In this document: positions 31,243 to 43,008 of the stretch, one piece after another
How positions within the stretch are numbered: the stretch's first letter is position 1
Layout of the letters: each line of letters opens with the position of its first letter
NCBI GenBank assembly: GCA_030847615.1
Contig: JAUMIR010000003.1
Location: 76,022,001-76,086,000, forward strand
Reading direction: 5' to 3'
Source: Gambelia wislizenii
Lineage: Eukaryota; Chordata; Lepidosauria; Squamata; Crotaphytidae
Length of the DNA stretch: 64,000 nt
Translations under genes and position numbers: made by a program
The notes under the pieces: model-generated
What the model was told of the DNA's origin: nothing
The model's input: the letters and a program-made list of their open reading frames with translations, nothing else
The model's database searches: none

Positions 31243-33450
31243 GGAGATTGTCAGTCAACATTTCATGCTGTAACCACCTAACTATTGGAGAGTGGTGAGC
31301 TTGAGGTTTATCTTATTGTCTGTCCACGCAAAGGCAGCAGTCAGCTGGCCTGACAGGAATTGTATGAAAATCACCAATTACTCTCTCTCAGATGCTGCTC
31401 AAAACACAAACTGATGTTGGTCATCCTCATTTCCTGGTCTTAAGCCAAGTGCCAAGGAATACTACACATGATGTAGCCTTGGGAAGAGATCCGCATGAAC
31501 TCCCAAAGAGGTACTGGTGGCAGTTCAAACACCTACCTGTGTGTTCAACAGAATGGCTATCTTCTCCATTTCCCCTGTTTTATGATGTGGAATTTTTCCT
31601 TTTACAGAGGAAAGTTGGGTGCCTGTGTTGGTTGACTAATAAAAGATGAACACGGACAATTTTGGGCTTCGTTGCCTATCGTGTTACTGATAGGGAAATG
31701 AATGGCCATCGCCTCTAAACGAATATTGGTTAAGCTTTGTGCTTTGTAGGGATAAACTGTGCATTTGTCTGTGGCAAAGTCACTCAGTGGCAGAAGTGTA
31801 AATTTCAGTGTGTAAATATATATAAACTTGCTGTATGCTGACACTTTGTGTTTAATCGTTTTGTAATTGTTTTGCTTTCCAAAGCAAAGTGGTATTATTT
31901 TGAGACAGCACTTTTCAATAATGTTTAACCACAGAAGCTGAAGTCAACTTCACTACTGGCCTTTTCTGCTGTGCCTCGTATCCTTCACTAGAAATGACAA
32001 TTTGGGAAAAGAAGAGTGCTGATCTGGAAAGGTCATTCCTTTAGAGAATAAATTCTCAAAAGGTGGAATAAACTGTTTTCTGGGGGGAAACTTGTCAGAG
32101 GACAATCCAGGAAGATCATCATTGCCACTGACAACCAGCCAATTGCCCATCCACACTGGGTGGGAGGAAGAGGGGAGTACTGTGGGTTGCAGTTCCCCTT
32201 CTTGAGGCAAGTCTGTCAAATTACATCAGGGTCTTCAAGTCATGCACATTCGTAACAGACTTTTTGGGGGGACAGAATAAGCAAATTTTACAAATCATTT
32301 AAGTAGTTAACTAATTTTAACATTACTGCCCGTCCCAAACATGTAAAGGTCTTACCAAAATCTGACAAGTAGAACATGCATGGCTAAGAATTATAGTAAG
32401 GAAGTAGGTGAGGAGTTACTACTGTCCCATTTAATGCCTTGTTCCCACAAGGTAACCAGCCAACATCATACCTCATTTCTTTCACCTGCTATATCAACTG
32501 CATTTGCTTCCTTTGAAAATATTTATTTTAAGAAGGATGGAAATTGAATTTGCTTTTTTTTAAAGCCCTTCCCTCTACGTAGACTTTGAAGAGATAATAT
32601 AGCAAGTACATTTCACTTGGGGACTGAGATACTGAACTATGATGATAAATCCTTTATAATCCCAAAATGACTGGTTACAAGTTGGCTCTGGCTCTGAATA
32701 CATACAGAGCACCTGGCCACTTCATTTAGTTTTAATTAGGTGTCAGAAAGAAAGAAAAATGTATTTAAGGCATACATTTTGGGGGAGAGATCTTGATTTT
32801 TCTACTGTTAACCTAAACTCTTATAAAATTATCACTGTTTTAAGTTAGTTGTGTGATAGTCTTGAAAGGTGGGTCAGCCCCTTGCTCTAAGGTTGTAAAG
32901 TGATAGATTGACACAGCTTTCAAGGCTATCGGGCTTCATTGCATACAGTTGGAATACCACTTTCATGACTGTCTTTAGACCTACTGTATCTGTAGCAGAA
33001 CAACAGATTGTGTAAAATTGTTTTTGGAGACCATGTGAGAAATAGAATAAATTGCAAAGTGAATGTAAAGACCTGTCTCTGTATAATGTTGCAGAATGAG
33101 GGAAGTGGGTGGAGAAGGATATTGTTCATGCTGTGCTTTAGAGCAATCTACTGATTATGTGCAGAGGTGAGTAGTTCATAATGACCTCAGCTCCTAAGGT
33201 TGGCCCAAGGGTATGACAAATATGCTTCTGAACTGTGTTCATTGCCTCTTAAGTCTAAATGTGCTGTAAATGTGCTATTCTGTAAATGTATTCTTTAATA
33301 CAAAGGAAGTACCTACAAATACAGGGCTAGCCATGTTAACCACAACACTAAATAAATATTGAGTTTGGAGCTGTAGAGGCTTGTTTTGAAGATGGTCAAA
33401 CTTATATTTATATCTAGAAATCACAAAATATATTTTGAAATAAAGGTTAG
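31243..33450 (+). other. OGA: OGA 3' UTR and downstream, end uncertain
   Basis: There are no further splice signals or coding potential after the stop. AATAAA hexamers occur at 31638-31643, 32047-32052, 33046-33051 and about 33439-33444, so the UTR could be from 0.4 to about 2.2 kb long. I cannot choose among them without transcript data. I recognise no repeats in this stretch, which fits a retained UTR. Confidence 0.5.
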
Positions 33451-34007
33451 CCCAATTAAAAGCCTATGAAGCTAGAGTAGTGGTTGCTTAATGCAGATTG
33501 TTTTTAAGGAAGGGGAAAGGAGACAGGAGAGCTACATAGGATCCTGAAGCTTACTGAATGTGTTGTCTGAAAACTCTTTTGATTTTGATTTTTTTTTTGG
33601 TCAGTTCACACTGCACATTTTTAAACTCCCATAATCCACTAGACATTTACTTTTTAAAAATCATTTTACAGGGTGGTTGAATTTGTGTTTTTTCTCTCTA
33701 ATCTGCTCTAGAATGAGAATAGTGTATAACAGCATGAAGAGCAGAATCAATGACTGCTGAATTTATTTGTGGGGCTAATGGTAATATGCTGACATTTCCA
33801 TGCACACACTGAGAAATATAGCACATGGGTCAAAGTGGTCAAGGGCTTTTGAGGTTCTGACAGCCCTTTTAGAACAGCCCTGTTTTCCAGTTCAGTTACA
33901 AAGCAATAGAGAGCATGATGAACACTAAGTACATAGCTCCCCTGTAACTCTGGTAATTAATTGTAAGTAGTTCATTGTGTAACAGTAACTGATCTTGGGT
34001 AGCCTAA

Positions 34008-34215
34008 ATACCCTAAAGATACCAGATGCCATCTGATCTTGGAATCTAAGCAGGTTCAGTCTGGGAGACTGCCAGCGAACACCAGGTGCTGTAGGCTACA
34101 TTTCAGAGGATGGCAATGGCAATCCGCCTCTGAGTGTTCTTTGCCTAAGAAAACCCTATGAAATTCATGGGGTTCCCATTAGTCAACATGCGTCTTAAAG
34201 ATACGTACATACATA
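34008..34215 (+). repeat. 5S rRNA-derived SINE (5S-Sauria type)
   Basis: The head (34021-34098) follows 5S rRNA: ctgatcttggaatctaagca, tctgggagactgcc and ccaggtgctgtaggct. The tail aaaccctatgaaattcatgg..agtcaac is shared with Sauria SINEs and related to Bov-B LINE ends. 5S-derived SINEs with this tail are known from lizards. Confidence 0.85.
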
Positions 34216-34744
34216 ACTGATCATCATGTACATAAGATTATGAAAACAGCTTAGGAACCTTTCCATTTGAGAGGGCACTGTTTGCCTGTTTGGATGGCTT
34301 CATTCCCTATTACACAGGGCTGCTACTCACAAGGAAACATCTGGTGTGATGCTTCTCTTTATCCTAAGAATACCAATTGTACACCTTGTAGCTGTTGCAG
34401 GTGAACCTGTCAAACCTCATCATTCTCCCAATCCCACAAGTTTTGTTTTTTAATTGAGATCCATTCTACAGAGAAAACTGTCATTTCCTGAACATCATCA
34501 GGGACCACTGCTAATCACATGTAAGTTGATCTATTGTTAGGTTATGTAAAATCCAAAGTGGTTTGTTCCTTCTTTTCTTTGCTTGTCTGATCTTTCTTCC
34601 TTTTTATATTTTTATCCCATATTCCTTACTTAAATAAAATCTTAATTTGGAACCTGGGGAGTGAGTATTACTTTTGAGAGTACCTTTGTCGAGTTATGGC
34701 AAGTGTGTTGAACTTGGCCACAATGATCCATGTCATTTACGTCT

Positions 34745-34908
34745 TACAGCAACCCTTCCTGGTGTTTTCTTGACAAGCTTTGTTCAGAGGGTTCCTGAGG
34801 CTGAGAGAATGTGATTTGCCCAAGGTCACCCAGTGGGTTTCCATGGCTGAGTGAGGATTTTAACCCTAATACTAGTCTAGCACTCAAACCACTATACCAT
34901 GCTGGCTA
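34745..34908 (-). repeat. tRNA-derived Sauria-type SINE
   Basis: Read on the minus strand: a head with gccagcatggtatagtggtt and gactagtattagggtt, then atggaaacccactgggtgac and caaatcacattctctcagcc. This is the tRNA-head plus conserved body of the Sauria SINE. Confidence 0.85.
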
Positions 34909-35636
34909 TACTTACTTGCACTGCTGTATTGTGCTGCCCTTGAAAAATTTTAAGAACTGACTGTTGCTGTAAAATGCAGTGGGCAGGCTGTTGTCCAGTG
35001 TCTGCTTTAGAAACCATGTGTCACTGATCCTGAACCAACTGAACACTGGCTTCCAATTTGTTTCTGAAATCCAGCCAAGATGTTGGCTTTGTTCTATAAA
35101 GTCCTAAATGGCTTGGGCCAAGACATCTGAAGGACTGCTGCCTCTTTCCTCCTGGATGAACCTACACAGAATTCATAATTTTTGGCATTATGCATCCTGT
35201 CATCCTGAGTGGGTAAATTGGTGAGCACACAAGAAGGGGCTTCCTCTGTAGCAGCTTCATAATTGTGGGACTTCCTCCAGATGGTAGCCAGGTTGCCTCC
35301 ATACTTCTTGAATTTCTGGAGGGCAATCAAAATGTATGTTGGGGGGGGTTGAAATTGTTTTTATCTGTTTCTAAATAATGCTTTTTAAATATATTCTGTT
35401 CTATGTTGCTTTCTGCCTACATTCTGATCTGCAGAAAAGTGATTTATAAGTTTGATTAATTGACTATTTTGAAATTCATGCTTCTAATAAATAAGCTCTA
35501 GGAAAATTCATTAACATGGCTTCCTGCTATACTATAATTGTAGACTTGGGTGAGGGATTTTGAAGAGAACTGCAACTACCTCTTCTTTAGATATGAATAT
35601 CATGCCTAATTCTGTTCCTGCAGCAATATTCTAAAC

Positions 35637-35815
35637 CAGTGCTACTCAAAATGGTGGTCCGTGACCCATTGCCAGTCCATGAGTTGTTGGTCTGCTGCAA
35701 CTTTCCAGGAAATAAATAAATAGCTATAGCCTCTGGACACAATTACGGTACAGCTCCCTGGCACACTAGGGGGAAAAATGCTGGCCCCTCACATTAGACA
35801 GCCTGAGAAGCACTG
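35637..35815. mobile_element. hAT-type non-autonomous transposon
   Basis: The ends cagtgctactca and tgagaagcactg are inverted repeats. The flanking 8-mers TTCTAAAC (35629-35636) and TTCTGAGC (35816-35823) match at six of eight positions, as a decayed 8-bp hAT target duplication. Confidence 0.75.
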
Positions 35816-38454
35816 TTCTGAGCCTATTTTCTAAGTGTTGCATATTTACAGCCTTTGGCTGCAATGCATATGTGTACCCATGGGTCTTGCATCAGTTGTC
35901 AAGGTCATATTTGAAAGTAAGTTAAGTTTGGATTTTTCAAAGCCAAAAATAATCTTTAGGCAGCTGGTTCTGAGTAGTCCACTGAGAAAGTTACTCATTT
36001 GTTTTTTGCTTTGGGGGATAATTCATTATATTCCAAATCTCATACTGAGCAGCAAAAGAATTGTAGTTTATAGTGGCATGTAGTCAAAAATTTAAAAAAC
36101 AGGCTTCTTGAAAATCTGGTTTAGTTTGTGGTCAAAAGAATGTGTATATGAAAGGGATAGCCTTTTGTCAGAAAGCAGTGCAGAAAGTAGTGGGAAGCAA
36201 TCAAATATGCTTGAGTGAATTGATATGGAAATGTAATACAACTGTTCTCTGTGGTATCTTCCCCCATCACTTTCAAAGTAGAATGATGATGCTTGGACAA
36301 GATGGATTTGCTGGATATAACATAACTATTCCAGATGTCAATGGGCTAGGCAGGAGAAGCCTCTTGAATCAAAAAGGAATAGGCCAGGCTAGACTGAGAG
36401 GAGAGTGGTGAGACTACCTGAGGTTAAAGGTTATTTTGAAATTCCAGTTTTGAGTACAGTACGTTTAGACCACTTTCTCTGCTTGCTTTTGATTGATCTA
36501 CAGATTGATTAATCTACATATTGTCACCTAAGTGGCCGGTACCTTAACAACGTACTTGCCTCACCTCTGTCACCTGGAGGATTTTCACACCACTGTCTAT
36601 TAGGTTCTGCTTATGTTTGATGCAGAAGTTGTTTTCTTTGCAGGTTCATGGAATGTGAGTTCAAGATGGAGTGGAATAAGTACAGTATGCAGATTATCTG
36701 GGGGTGGAAACCTCAGTGCTTTGTTCTTCAAAACTCTTTTAAGACCTTTTCTCTGACAGAACAGGAAGGAAACTGCCTCACTGAAAAGAGGGATATTATA
36801 TCTGCTTTGTCTGTCGTAGCTTTGGGATTGCTCCATCTCCAGCACTTTGTGAGTTCCCCTTCCATCTTTTAACATCTGACAGCAGAAACCAGCTACCAGG
36901 AAAACTCATCAGTATCCCACTGAGGTAATAACCCTTTTGTTTTTACTGCACAGAAATAAAATACTATAAATATGACATGCAGCAAGCTACCCCCTGCCTT
37001 TGCCCACAGCTGGGAAATCGACCAGGCCTCACCAAAAGCAGCCTTTCTATGTGAGGCCAGCTGATATTCTGGTGAGCTGTGATAAGATACACCACTGGGC
37101 TTGGATTAGTTGTTAAAACCTTTTCTAAGGATTACTATAACAATCCTTCCCTCTAAAGGGAAATAAGGCTTTGTGGTGCCTGGTACTGATTGTCTCCAAA
37201 AAACTAGACAAAAGCCAAAGCAAAAGACTCCAGGATGCCCTGTAGGGTATGACAGGTGAGTTGAGTAATCATCACCTCAGGTTCATAATTTTATGGAAGG
37301 GAGCCTTGATGGCTTAAACAGATGGTTGCAAGCAGAGACGGGGTTGTTAATAACAGAAGCTAAGCCAGGATATTAATGGACTATCCATTTGTAACTACTG
37401 TGTTGGGTCTGCATAGCCCCAAAGGGTTTGATCAGGTCTTGTCATCTGAAACTCAACCAGAATTATTTAGGAAGAGAATGAGCATAATCTTCCATTGCAG
37501 CCCCTTGAGATTAAAGCACACTTTGTCATAAAATCATCAGTATATGAACTGAAAACATCCGTCATGTAACTGGTGTATAGGATACCCTGTCCCATTGTTA
37601 TTCAAGAGGGGTGGTCCATGGACTGGATTTGGTCCCTGGGCCATTAACTGAGTCCTGAATTTCCAAGGAAAGGGGGGGGAATGGGAGGGGGGAAAGAAAT
37701 GCAGGTCTCCCAGAAGCAGCGCTGCCTTACCCAACACCAAGGTGTCTTAAGTGAGATAATCTGGAACGACCCCTCTCTGCACAGTATTTAGTGCCGATGG
37801 GGAAATAAATGGGTGTCCCTCCAGATGCTGGGACTACTACTCCCATTACCCACCATTCATTGCATTTTAATAGCTGAAAGGAGTATTCTAATGGGGTGCA
37901 TTTAAGCGTGGGAGCTATTCCTCCTGTGAAAAAACCAGAGAGAAGCTACATGCTACTTTCTGGGAAGGTTAATACTACCCACCTTTAAAGCCTGAGGTCC
38001 CCCACCCTTTTGTTTTCTTGTTACTCCCAGATAAGTTCAAAAAGCAGTTTGCCAGTCCCAGACTTCTGGAGCTCTTCCAGGGCAATCCACGCCTTGTTTT
38101 GCTATTTTTGTTTTGGAGAATAAAAACGAAACCAAAAGCGGAGAATACTTAAGAGATCCCCTTTAGTAATTAAAGGAGGCGGGGTGACCTGCTGATCGGT
38201 GCCGCTGTCTTTTCGGGTTTCCATTGGGGGGGGGTGGCAATTCGTGTAAGCCTCGAATCCGAACAATAATGGTACCTTACTAAGCCTTTCGGATCGCCCA
38301 GCCTCAGCCCAGCAGCCACTTTTCCAGGCTTTCAGACAGGAATCTTCCCCACCTCTCTGGCCAGAGAGAGATGCCGGGATGGGAACCTTTGCAATGAGTT
38401 GCCGCACTGCCCACCCACCCCCCGCAGAGGCTTTGCAATGCAACTACTGCTACA

Positions 38455-38541
38455 CAAATCACACACTCTCAGCCTCAGAAAAACCCGCGATAGGGTCGCC
38501 ATTAGTCGGAAACGACTGGAAAGGCGCACAAGCACAACAAA
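38455..38541 (+). repeat. Sauria-type SINE 3' fragment in the NPM3 promoter region
   Basis: The 3' body and tail only: cacacactctcagcctcaga, gatagggtcgccattagtcg and gaaacgactggaaaggcgca. It retains CpGs that are usually lost in old SINEs and ends 200 bp before the NPM3 start codon. Confidence 0.85.
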
Positions 38542-38741
38542 ATGGTGAGGACAGAGGGTGTAAATGCTTGCATTTTCCCCGTGGCGAGGCGGTGCCTCCT
38601 CCTCCCTACTCCAGGCAAGGACCTCCCATGGGGGGCGGGCAGGAGGGAGGGCGGCGCCGTTTGGGGCGGTCTGAGCCGGGCTGGGCGGGAGGTGGCTTAA
38701 GCTCTTTCCTGTCTCCTCCTCCTCCCTCTTTCGGTGCCGGC

Positions 38742-38817
38742 ATGGCCGCCTTCATGGAACTGGAGAGCTTGGTGGACGGGGTGAAGCCCTCGAGTTGCAC
38801 CAGCCACTTTGCCTTCG
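38742..38817 (+). CDS. NPM3: NPM3 exon 1 (coding)
   Basis: Starts MAAFMELESLVDGVKPSSC and ends in the first base of the Gly codon of FGCEL; the donor is gtgggt. The second Met at codon 5 is a possible alternative start. Confidence 0.92.
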
Positions 38818-41800
38818 GTGGGTCCGGGGCCGCTGGGGTCTGGAAATGAGACGTTGGGGGTCAGCGGCCGCTTTGGGGGGATGAGGACAAACAGGGCTCT
38901 GGAAGAGGGAAAGGCGCTGTGGGGATTGGGAATTTTTTTATTGAAAAAAGGGGGTGCGCGGTGGGGTTTCCCTGTTTTGGGCTCTGCGCCACCTGAGAGG
39001 AAGGGCGGGATTGGGGTGGGACGAGGCGCAGGGGCTGGCCGGGTTCGGGTCCTCCGGGTGTGTCCGGGAAGGTGGGCAAGAAAGCACGTGGCGCGGCTCC
39101 TGCCTGTGCCAGCGAAGCCCGGCCGCTTCCACGTGGCTTGGCTGGGAGAGGCAGCGGGGCGCTTCTCCATCCTCGAGGAGGCATCTGTGCTCCCTTGGCT
39201 GAGCTTCAGCTTGGTGGGGCGCAGTGACCGCCAATTCTGACTAAACGCAGGGAGAGAGACTCGGGCTAGAAACAAAATCTCTCCGGATTTCTACTTCCTT
39301 TTGGAGTCGTGGTTGAGAGGGGAGGGAGAAATCCAGTGGCTCCTTTGAAACTGGCTTGTGTTAGCATGGGCTTTCGTGGATTTCCAGGCACTTCTTCAGA
39401 TGTGTACATGCTCAGCAAATTTTGCTGACTACGCTAAATAATTGAACACTTGGGTTTTTTTTAAAAAAAAATGGTTTCTACATTTTTCCCCTTTCTGGAA
39501 TGTTGAAGGGGGATGTATAGCAGGGACAGGGCATTTGGACTCTGTTAATATCGTTTAGAAAATCTGGGAAAGCTGTTTGGTTGTTTGACTGAAGCAAAAT
39601 CTTAACTCTTTTTAACGAAATAGGAAAGGAAAGGCAAGAAAAAGAAGGAATAGTAGTTATTGCTAGCTTACTGAGATGTGTTTTCCCATTTCCTGTGTTA
39701 AATTACTGGTAGATTTTTAGTCAAATAGATAACATTGTCTTTTGATACTACTACTGTAACTCAAAGGCACACTAATGCTTATCTCTTCTGGTTTTTAAAG
39801 AACAGCCAGTATAGTGTCTGTCCCCTCTTTACCAGCCTGAGAACAGAGATGAAGTTCATGTTCCCTTGGGGTTTTTCCTGTGGTGGTCAAAGCTTGGGGA
39901 AAAATTGCTTTTCTGTATTGCAACTCCCAAGATTATATGAGCTGTGCTGACTGGGAGAGTCTGGGAATTGTAGCTCAAAGGGGTAACTTTTCCAAACTCT
40001 GCCAGTCTGCTGTTGCCCACACTGGGTTTGTGTAGTGTTCTTTTGGTTGTTTAAAGATGTTGCAAAGTGGGATCATGCTGAGATGGAATAAAAACTGCTC
40101 CTGTCTTAGCGAAGAATATCCCTAATAGTGTCAGTGGATAAGGAAATTATTTGGTTTCTCACAAAGGAGCCACACTTTTGCTTTTGCACCTAACTTATCA
40201 ATTGCAATGTATGCTTGTGTTTTTTTTTATCCCTAGGATGTGAGCTGAACAGCACTGCCCGATCCTTCACTTTTCAAGTGAGCGAAGAGGATGACTCTGA
40301 CCATTTCCTAGCTCTGAGTACGGTGAGTGAGGTCCTGACCTGAAGTGGGGATACCAGCATATAACACAGCTTTCTTATAACGCCCGGATCTCAGGCTCTC
40401 ACCCTGATAGCCAGCTGAAACTTCTGGTGGAGAAGAAACTAAATAGTTTCAGCTGTCTAACAGCCAATCTTTTATTGGTGGTAGCCACAGAAGAGTTAAG
40501 GGACCTTTTTCTGTGTGACTACCACGAAAAACAGAGAGCTAGCCAAGTTGAGACTGATCACTTTGTCCTCTGCCTACTAAGAGGTTAGACTGAATTTTTA
40601 TGCAGGCCAGAGAATCTCCCTTTTCCACAGTAGTATGGAAATTCAGACCATTAGTCTCATAACAAGCTAGTAAAATAAAAATTATTGGTGTGCTTGTAAA
40701 CGTTCTCTGTGTTTTTACGCAGCACCAATGTTATGAAGCACCAAAAAGATGGTTGTTTTGCTTTTTCTGGTTTGTCAGCCAATGAGGTGTATGATTACAA
40801 ATCACAAAGCAGAAATTTGTGGAGTGTAAACTTCAGGAAATACTGTGGTTCTCTGCTTTCCCCTTTAAGTAACTGTGGCTGGCTGTGAGCCACAGTTGTC
40901 TACCCTTGCTTTTATAGACAGTGGGTGGTCATTGAGTTCTTTCCCCAAAAATAACATTAAGGTCAGGAGCTAGCAGTTCCAAGGGTGAAATCCCATAGTT
41001 GGGATTTCTCATTGGTATCTGGTTGGCATTGTGGGAATGGAAAACTGGGCTTGCGGCTTTTGGTCTGATCCAGCTTTAAATGAACAGACATCCTCCTCCC
41101 CTCACAATCCCCAGATCTGCTCCAGGGCATCCCCCAACCCTCTGAAGCATGTTTTAAGTAGGGAAGCCTGTTAGGGACCACCCTTTCCCTCTCCCACTAA
41201 CACTGAGAAGAGCTGTTCCATTGGTGGAAGACCATAATCTGATCCCACCCTAAGCCTGTCTAGCCTCATGCTGTCCGTTTGCAAATGGAGGGCATTTAAA
41301 TTTCTTTTCTTTAACTTCCATCTTCAAGGTTTGCCTGTCAGCAAGTGCCAAAGATGAATGCAACATTGTGGAGCTTGTGGGGCGTGACTATCAGAACAAG
41401 GAGATCGCTGTACCAGTGGCCAACCTGAAGTGGTCATGCCAGCCCATGGTAAAATGGTCTGCTTAGATTGGGGACTTAGGCGTCTTGGATAAAATGAGTG
41501 TGTGGTAGCTACATGGTATTGATCTAAGAGATCTAATGGGTAGTCTAGAAAGGCCTAAATTCATTGGCTTGAGTTTGTAGGCCTTGGGATTGCTCCTGAT
41601 GAGTAGTTTTATAATATCAGCAGCAGGATTTCTGGAGTCCTGAGTTTTGTGTGTTTTATCCAGGAAGTCTTTGATAAAGCATACCAGTAGATGTGATTCA
41701 TCCTAGAGCTTCCTTTTTTAATCCATCCAGACTGGCAGGTTTTAATTAAATATTTGTTCTGCGGGGGGTCCAGCTGTGGCAGTACTGATCTGGATTGAAA

Positions 41801-43008
41801 GACATTTAATAAGATTGCAGATTAAGAGTCAAGGCTATTTCCTTTTAGTTGGGTTGAGAGAATTTCATAGCTTGGACAAAAGTCAGGGCAGGACTATGAG
41901 GATCTGGGAAGAAGAAAGCCAAGAATCCGGATGATTTGAATGACACAGACATGACATGTGCCCTGACCCTTTTTCTGCAGGTGGCTTTGCAGAACTTCGA
42001 GCTCCAGCCCCCAGTGACATTCCGCCTGCGCTCAGGATCTGGGCCTGTACACCTTTCAGGACGACACCAAATCTGTAAGAACTTCTCACTCTGGGTAGCT
42101 CTTGAGAGCAGGGTGGGGGGGGACACCTGCCCTAGGTATTAAGGGATGGGAAGAAGTAGATAATTTTGCTTAAGGAGCAATGATAAGCAATTGTAAAATT
42201 TTTATCTGTATAACCTTTGGTGTCTGATTTTTTAATATTTTTCATACCCATGCTTTATTCATGGTTTATGCATAGCAGGAGTGGGCAGCTGCCGAGGGTT
42301 AGGAGGCTTCATTGCACACGCACTCCAAGACCCTGGAGGGGTGTGTTCCCCTTGCAAAAAGAATTGAAACATTCTTGCTTTCAAATATCCCCCCTGCACA
42401 CCACCTAGGGGACAAGGGGGGCATTTGACCACATCCCCACTGCCAGCTGCTTTAGGTGCAGGAGAGGTCTTTTTTTTTTTTTTACAATAGGAAGTGACTC
42501 AGAAGTAGCTTCCAGGTCATTTCCTGTTTTTTTAAGGCTTCTGCAGGCCATAAAATAGCCCAGGGAGGCAAAACGTAGCAAAATTGCTCCTTGGAGGTCA
42601 GTGGGGGGAAAACTGAATTACTTTTTAGCTCTGGGCTATAGGCTGCACTTTGCCCATCCCACTATATAGCTTGGTCATGTATTATGTTCCGAGTGGGAAT
42701 GGGGGCTTGACTATCCATCAGGTGCAGATGTGTGGAGAAGGGCTATCTATAGAGATCTATTGTCTGTGGGAGGGCTGGAGAATTCTGCACAGACACATTT
42801 TGCTAAAGGTGGGTACTCTACCACCTGCTAGCAGAGGGAGGGGGGCTGGAAGCATTAAATAAACAAGCCTGGCTTTTTCTCAGTTCATAGAAAGGATCTC
42901 TCAGAGTTCAGTGAGGAGGAAGAGATTAGTGACGAAGAAGATGAATCCATTGAAGAGGAGGAAGAACTCTCCCCTATCAAGCCAGCCAAGAAGCAACAGG
43001 CATCATAG
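38742..43008 (+). CDS. NPM3: NPM3 nucleoplasmin-3, complete, five exons
   Basis: A nucleolar/nuclear histone-chaperone family protein; NPM3 associates with NPM1 and ribosome biogenesis. Coding exons 38742-38817, 40237-40322, 41329-41448, 41981-42074 and 42884-43008 total 501 bp, giving 166 residues (human 178). The start ATG sits in a good context (ccggcATGG); the frame stays open upstream, so homology and the promoter position decide it. The nucleoplasmin core shows FGCELNSTARSFTFQVSEED, KDECNIVELVGRDYQNKEIA, VPVANLKWSCQPM, FELQPPVTFRLRSGSGPV and GRHQI. An acidic tract (SEEEEISDEEDESIEEEEE) and a short basic end (KPAKKQQAS) follow. It lies 7.5 kb downstream of the OGA stop on the same strand, as in human. 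Confidence 0.96.
38818..40236 (+). other. NPM3 intron 1
   Basis: The 5' part belongs to the CpG island. Near 39885-40010 aagcttggggaaaaattgct and the complement of ggggtaacttttccaaactc form a small hairpin element. The rest is plain. Confidence 0.6.
40237..40322 (+). CDS. NPM3: NPM3 exon 2
   Basis: The acceptor is tatccctag and the donor gtgagt. It encodes GCELNSTARSFTFQVSEEDD to FLALST, the first strands of the nucleoplasmin core. Confidence 0.95.
40323..41328 (+). other. NPM3 intron 2
   Basis: About 1 kb with no recognised repeat or gene. Confidence 0.65.
41329..41448 (+). CDS. NPM3: NPM3 exon 3
   Basis: The acceptor is catcttcaag and the donor gtaaaa. It encodes VCLSASAKDECNIVELVGRD to WSCQPM in 40 whole codons. 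Confidence 0.95.
41449..41980 (+). other. NPM3 intron 3
   Basis: About 0.5 kb with no recognised repeat or gene. Confidence 0.65.
41981..42074 (+). CDS. NPM3: NPM3 exon 4
   Basis: The acceptor is tttctgcag and the donor gtaaga. It encodes VALQNFELQPPVTFRLRSGS to GRHQI, the last core strands. Confidence 0.96.
42274..42661. mobile_element. hAT-like non-autonomous element in NPM3 intron 4 (candidate)
   Basis: The left end aggagtgggcagctgc faces gcactttgcccatccca on the right, an imperfect inverted pair of the common caggggtgggcaaagtg type. The interior is non-coding with a poly-T tract. No target duplication was established. Confidence 0.5.
42884..43008 (+). CDS. NPM3: NPM3 exon 5 with stop
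   Basis: The acceptor is ttttctcag. It encodes the acidic tail and ends TAG at 43006-43008. Confidence 0.95.

Larger units (their letters stand above)
33451..38380. other. Intergenic region between OGA and NPM3
   Basis: About 5 kb of AT-rich sequence without a recognisable gene. It contains a 5S-derived SINE, a tRNA-derived SINE and a hAT-like element, listed separately. Confidence 0.7.
38380..39240 (+). promoter_or_regulatory. NPM3: CpG-rich promoter region of NPM3
   Basis: GC- and CpG-rich for about 0.85 kb around the NPM3 first exon, in sharp contrast with the AT-rich surroundings. No TATA box is seen. A pyrimidine-rich stretch (ctctttcctgtctcctcctc, 38701 onward) lies just before the start codon and resembles the 5' TOP-like starts of growth and ribosome-linked genes; the real start site is unknown. 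Confidence 0.8.

Noticed and set aside
34008..34100. A 5S rRNA gene
   Set aside because: Only part of 5S is present, with many changes, fused to a SINE tail; it is a SINE head.
38379..38741. An in-frame upstream extension of NPM3 exon 1
   Set aside because: The frame is open but contains a SINE tail and no family similarity; the ATG at 38742 in good context agrees with protein length.
38606..39275. Overlapping open frames on the minus strand at the NPM3 CpG island
   Set aside because: GC-rich sequence lacks stops by chance; there is no family similarity, and they run antisense to the real NPM3 exon 1.
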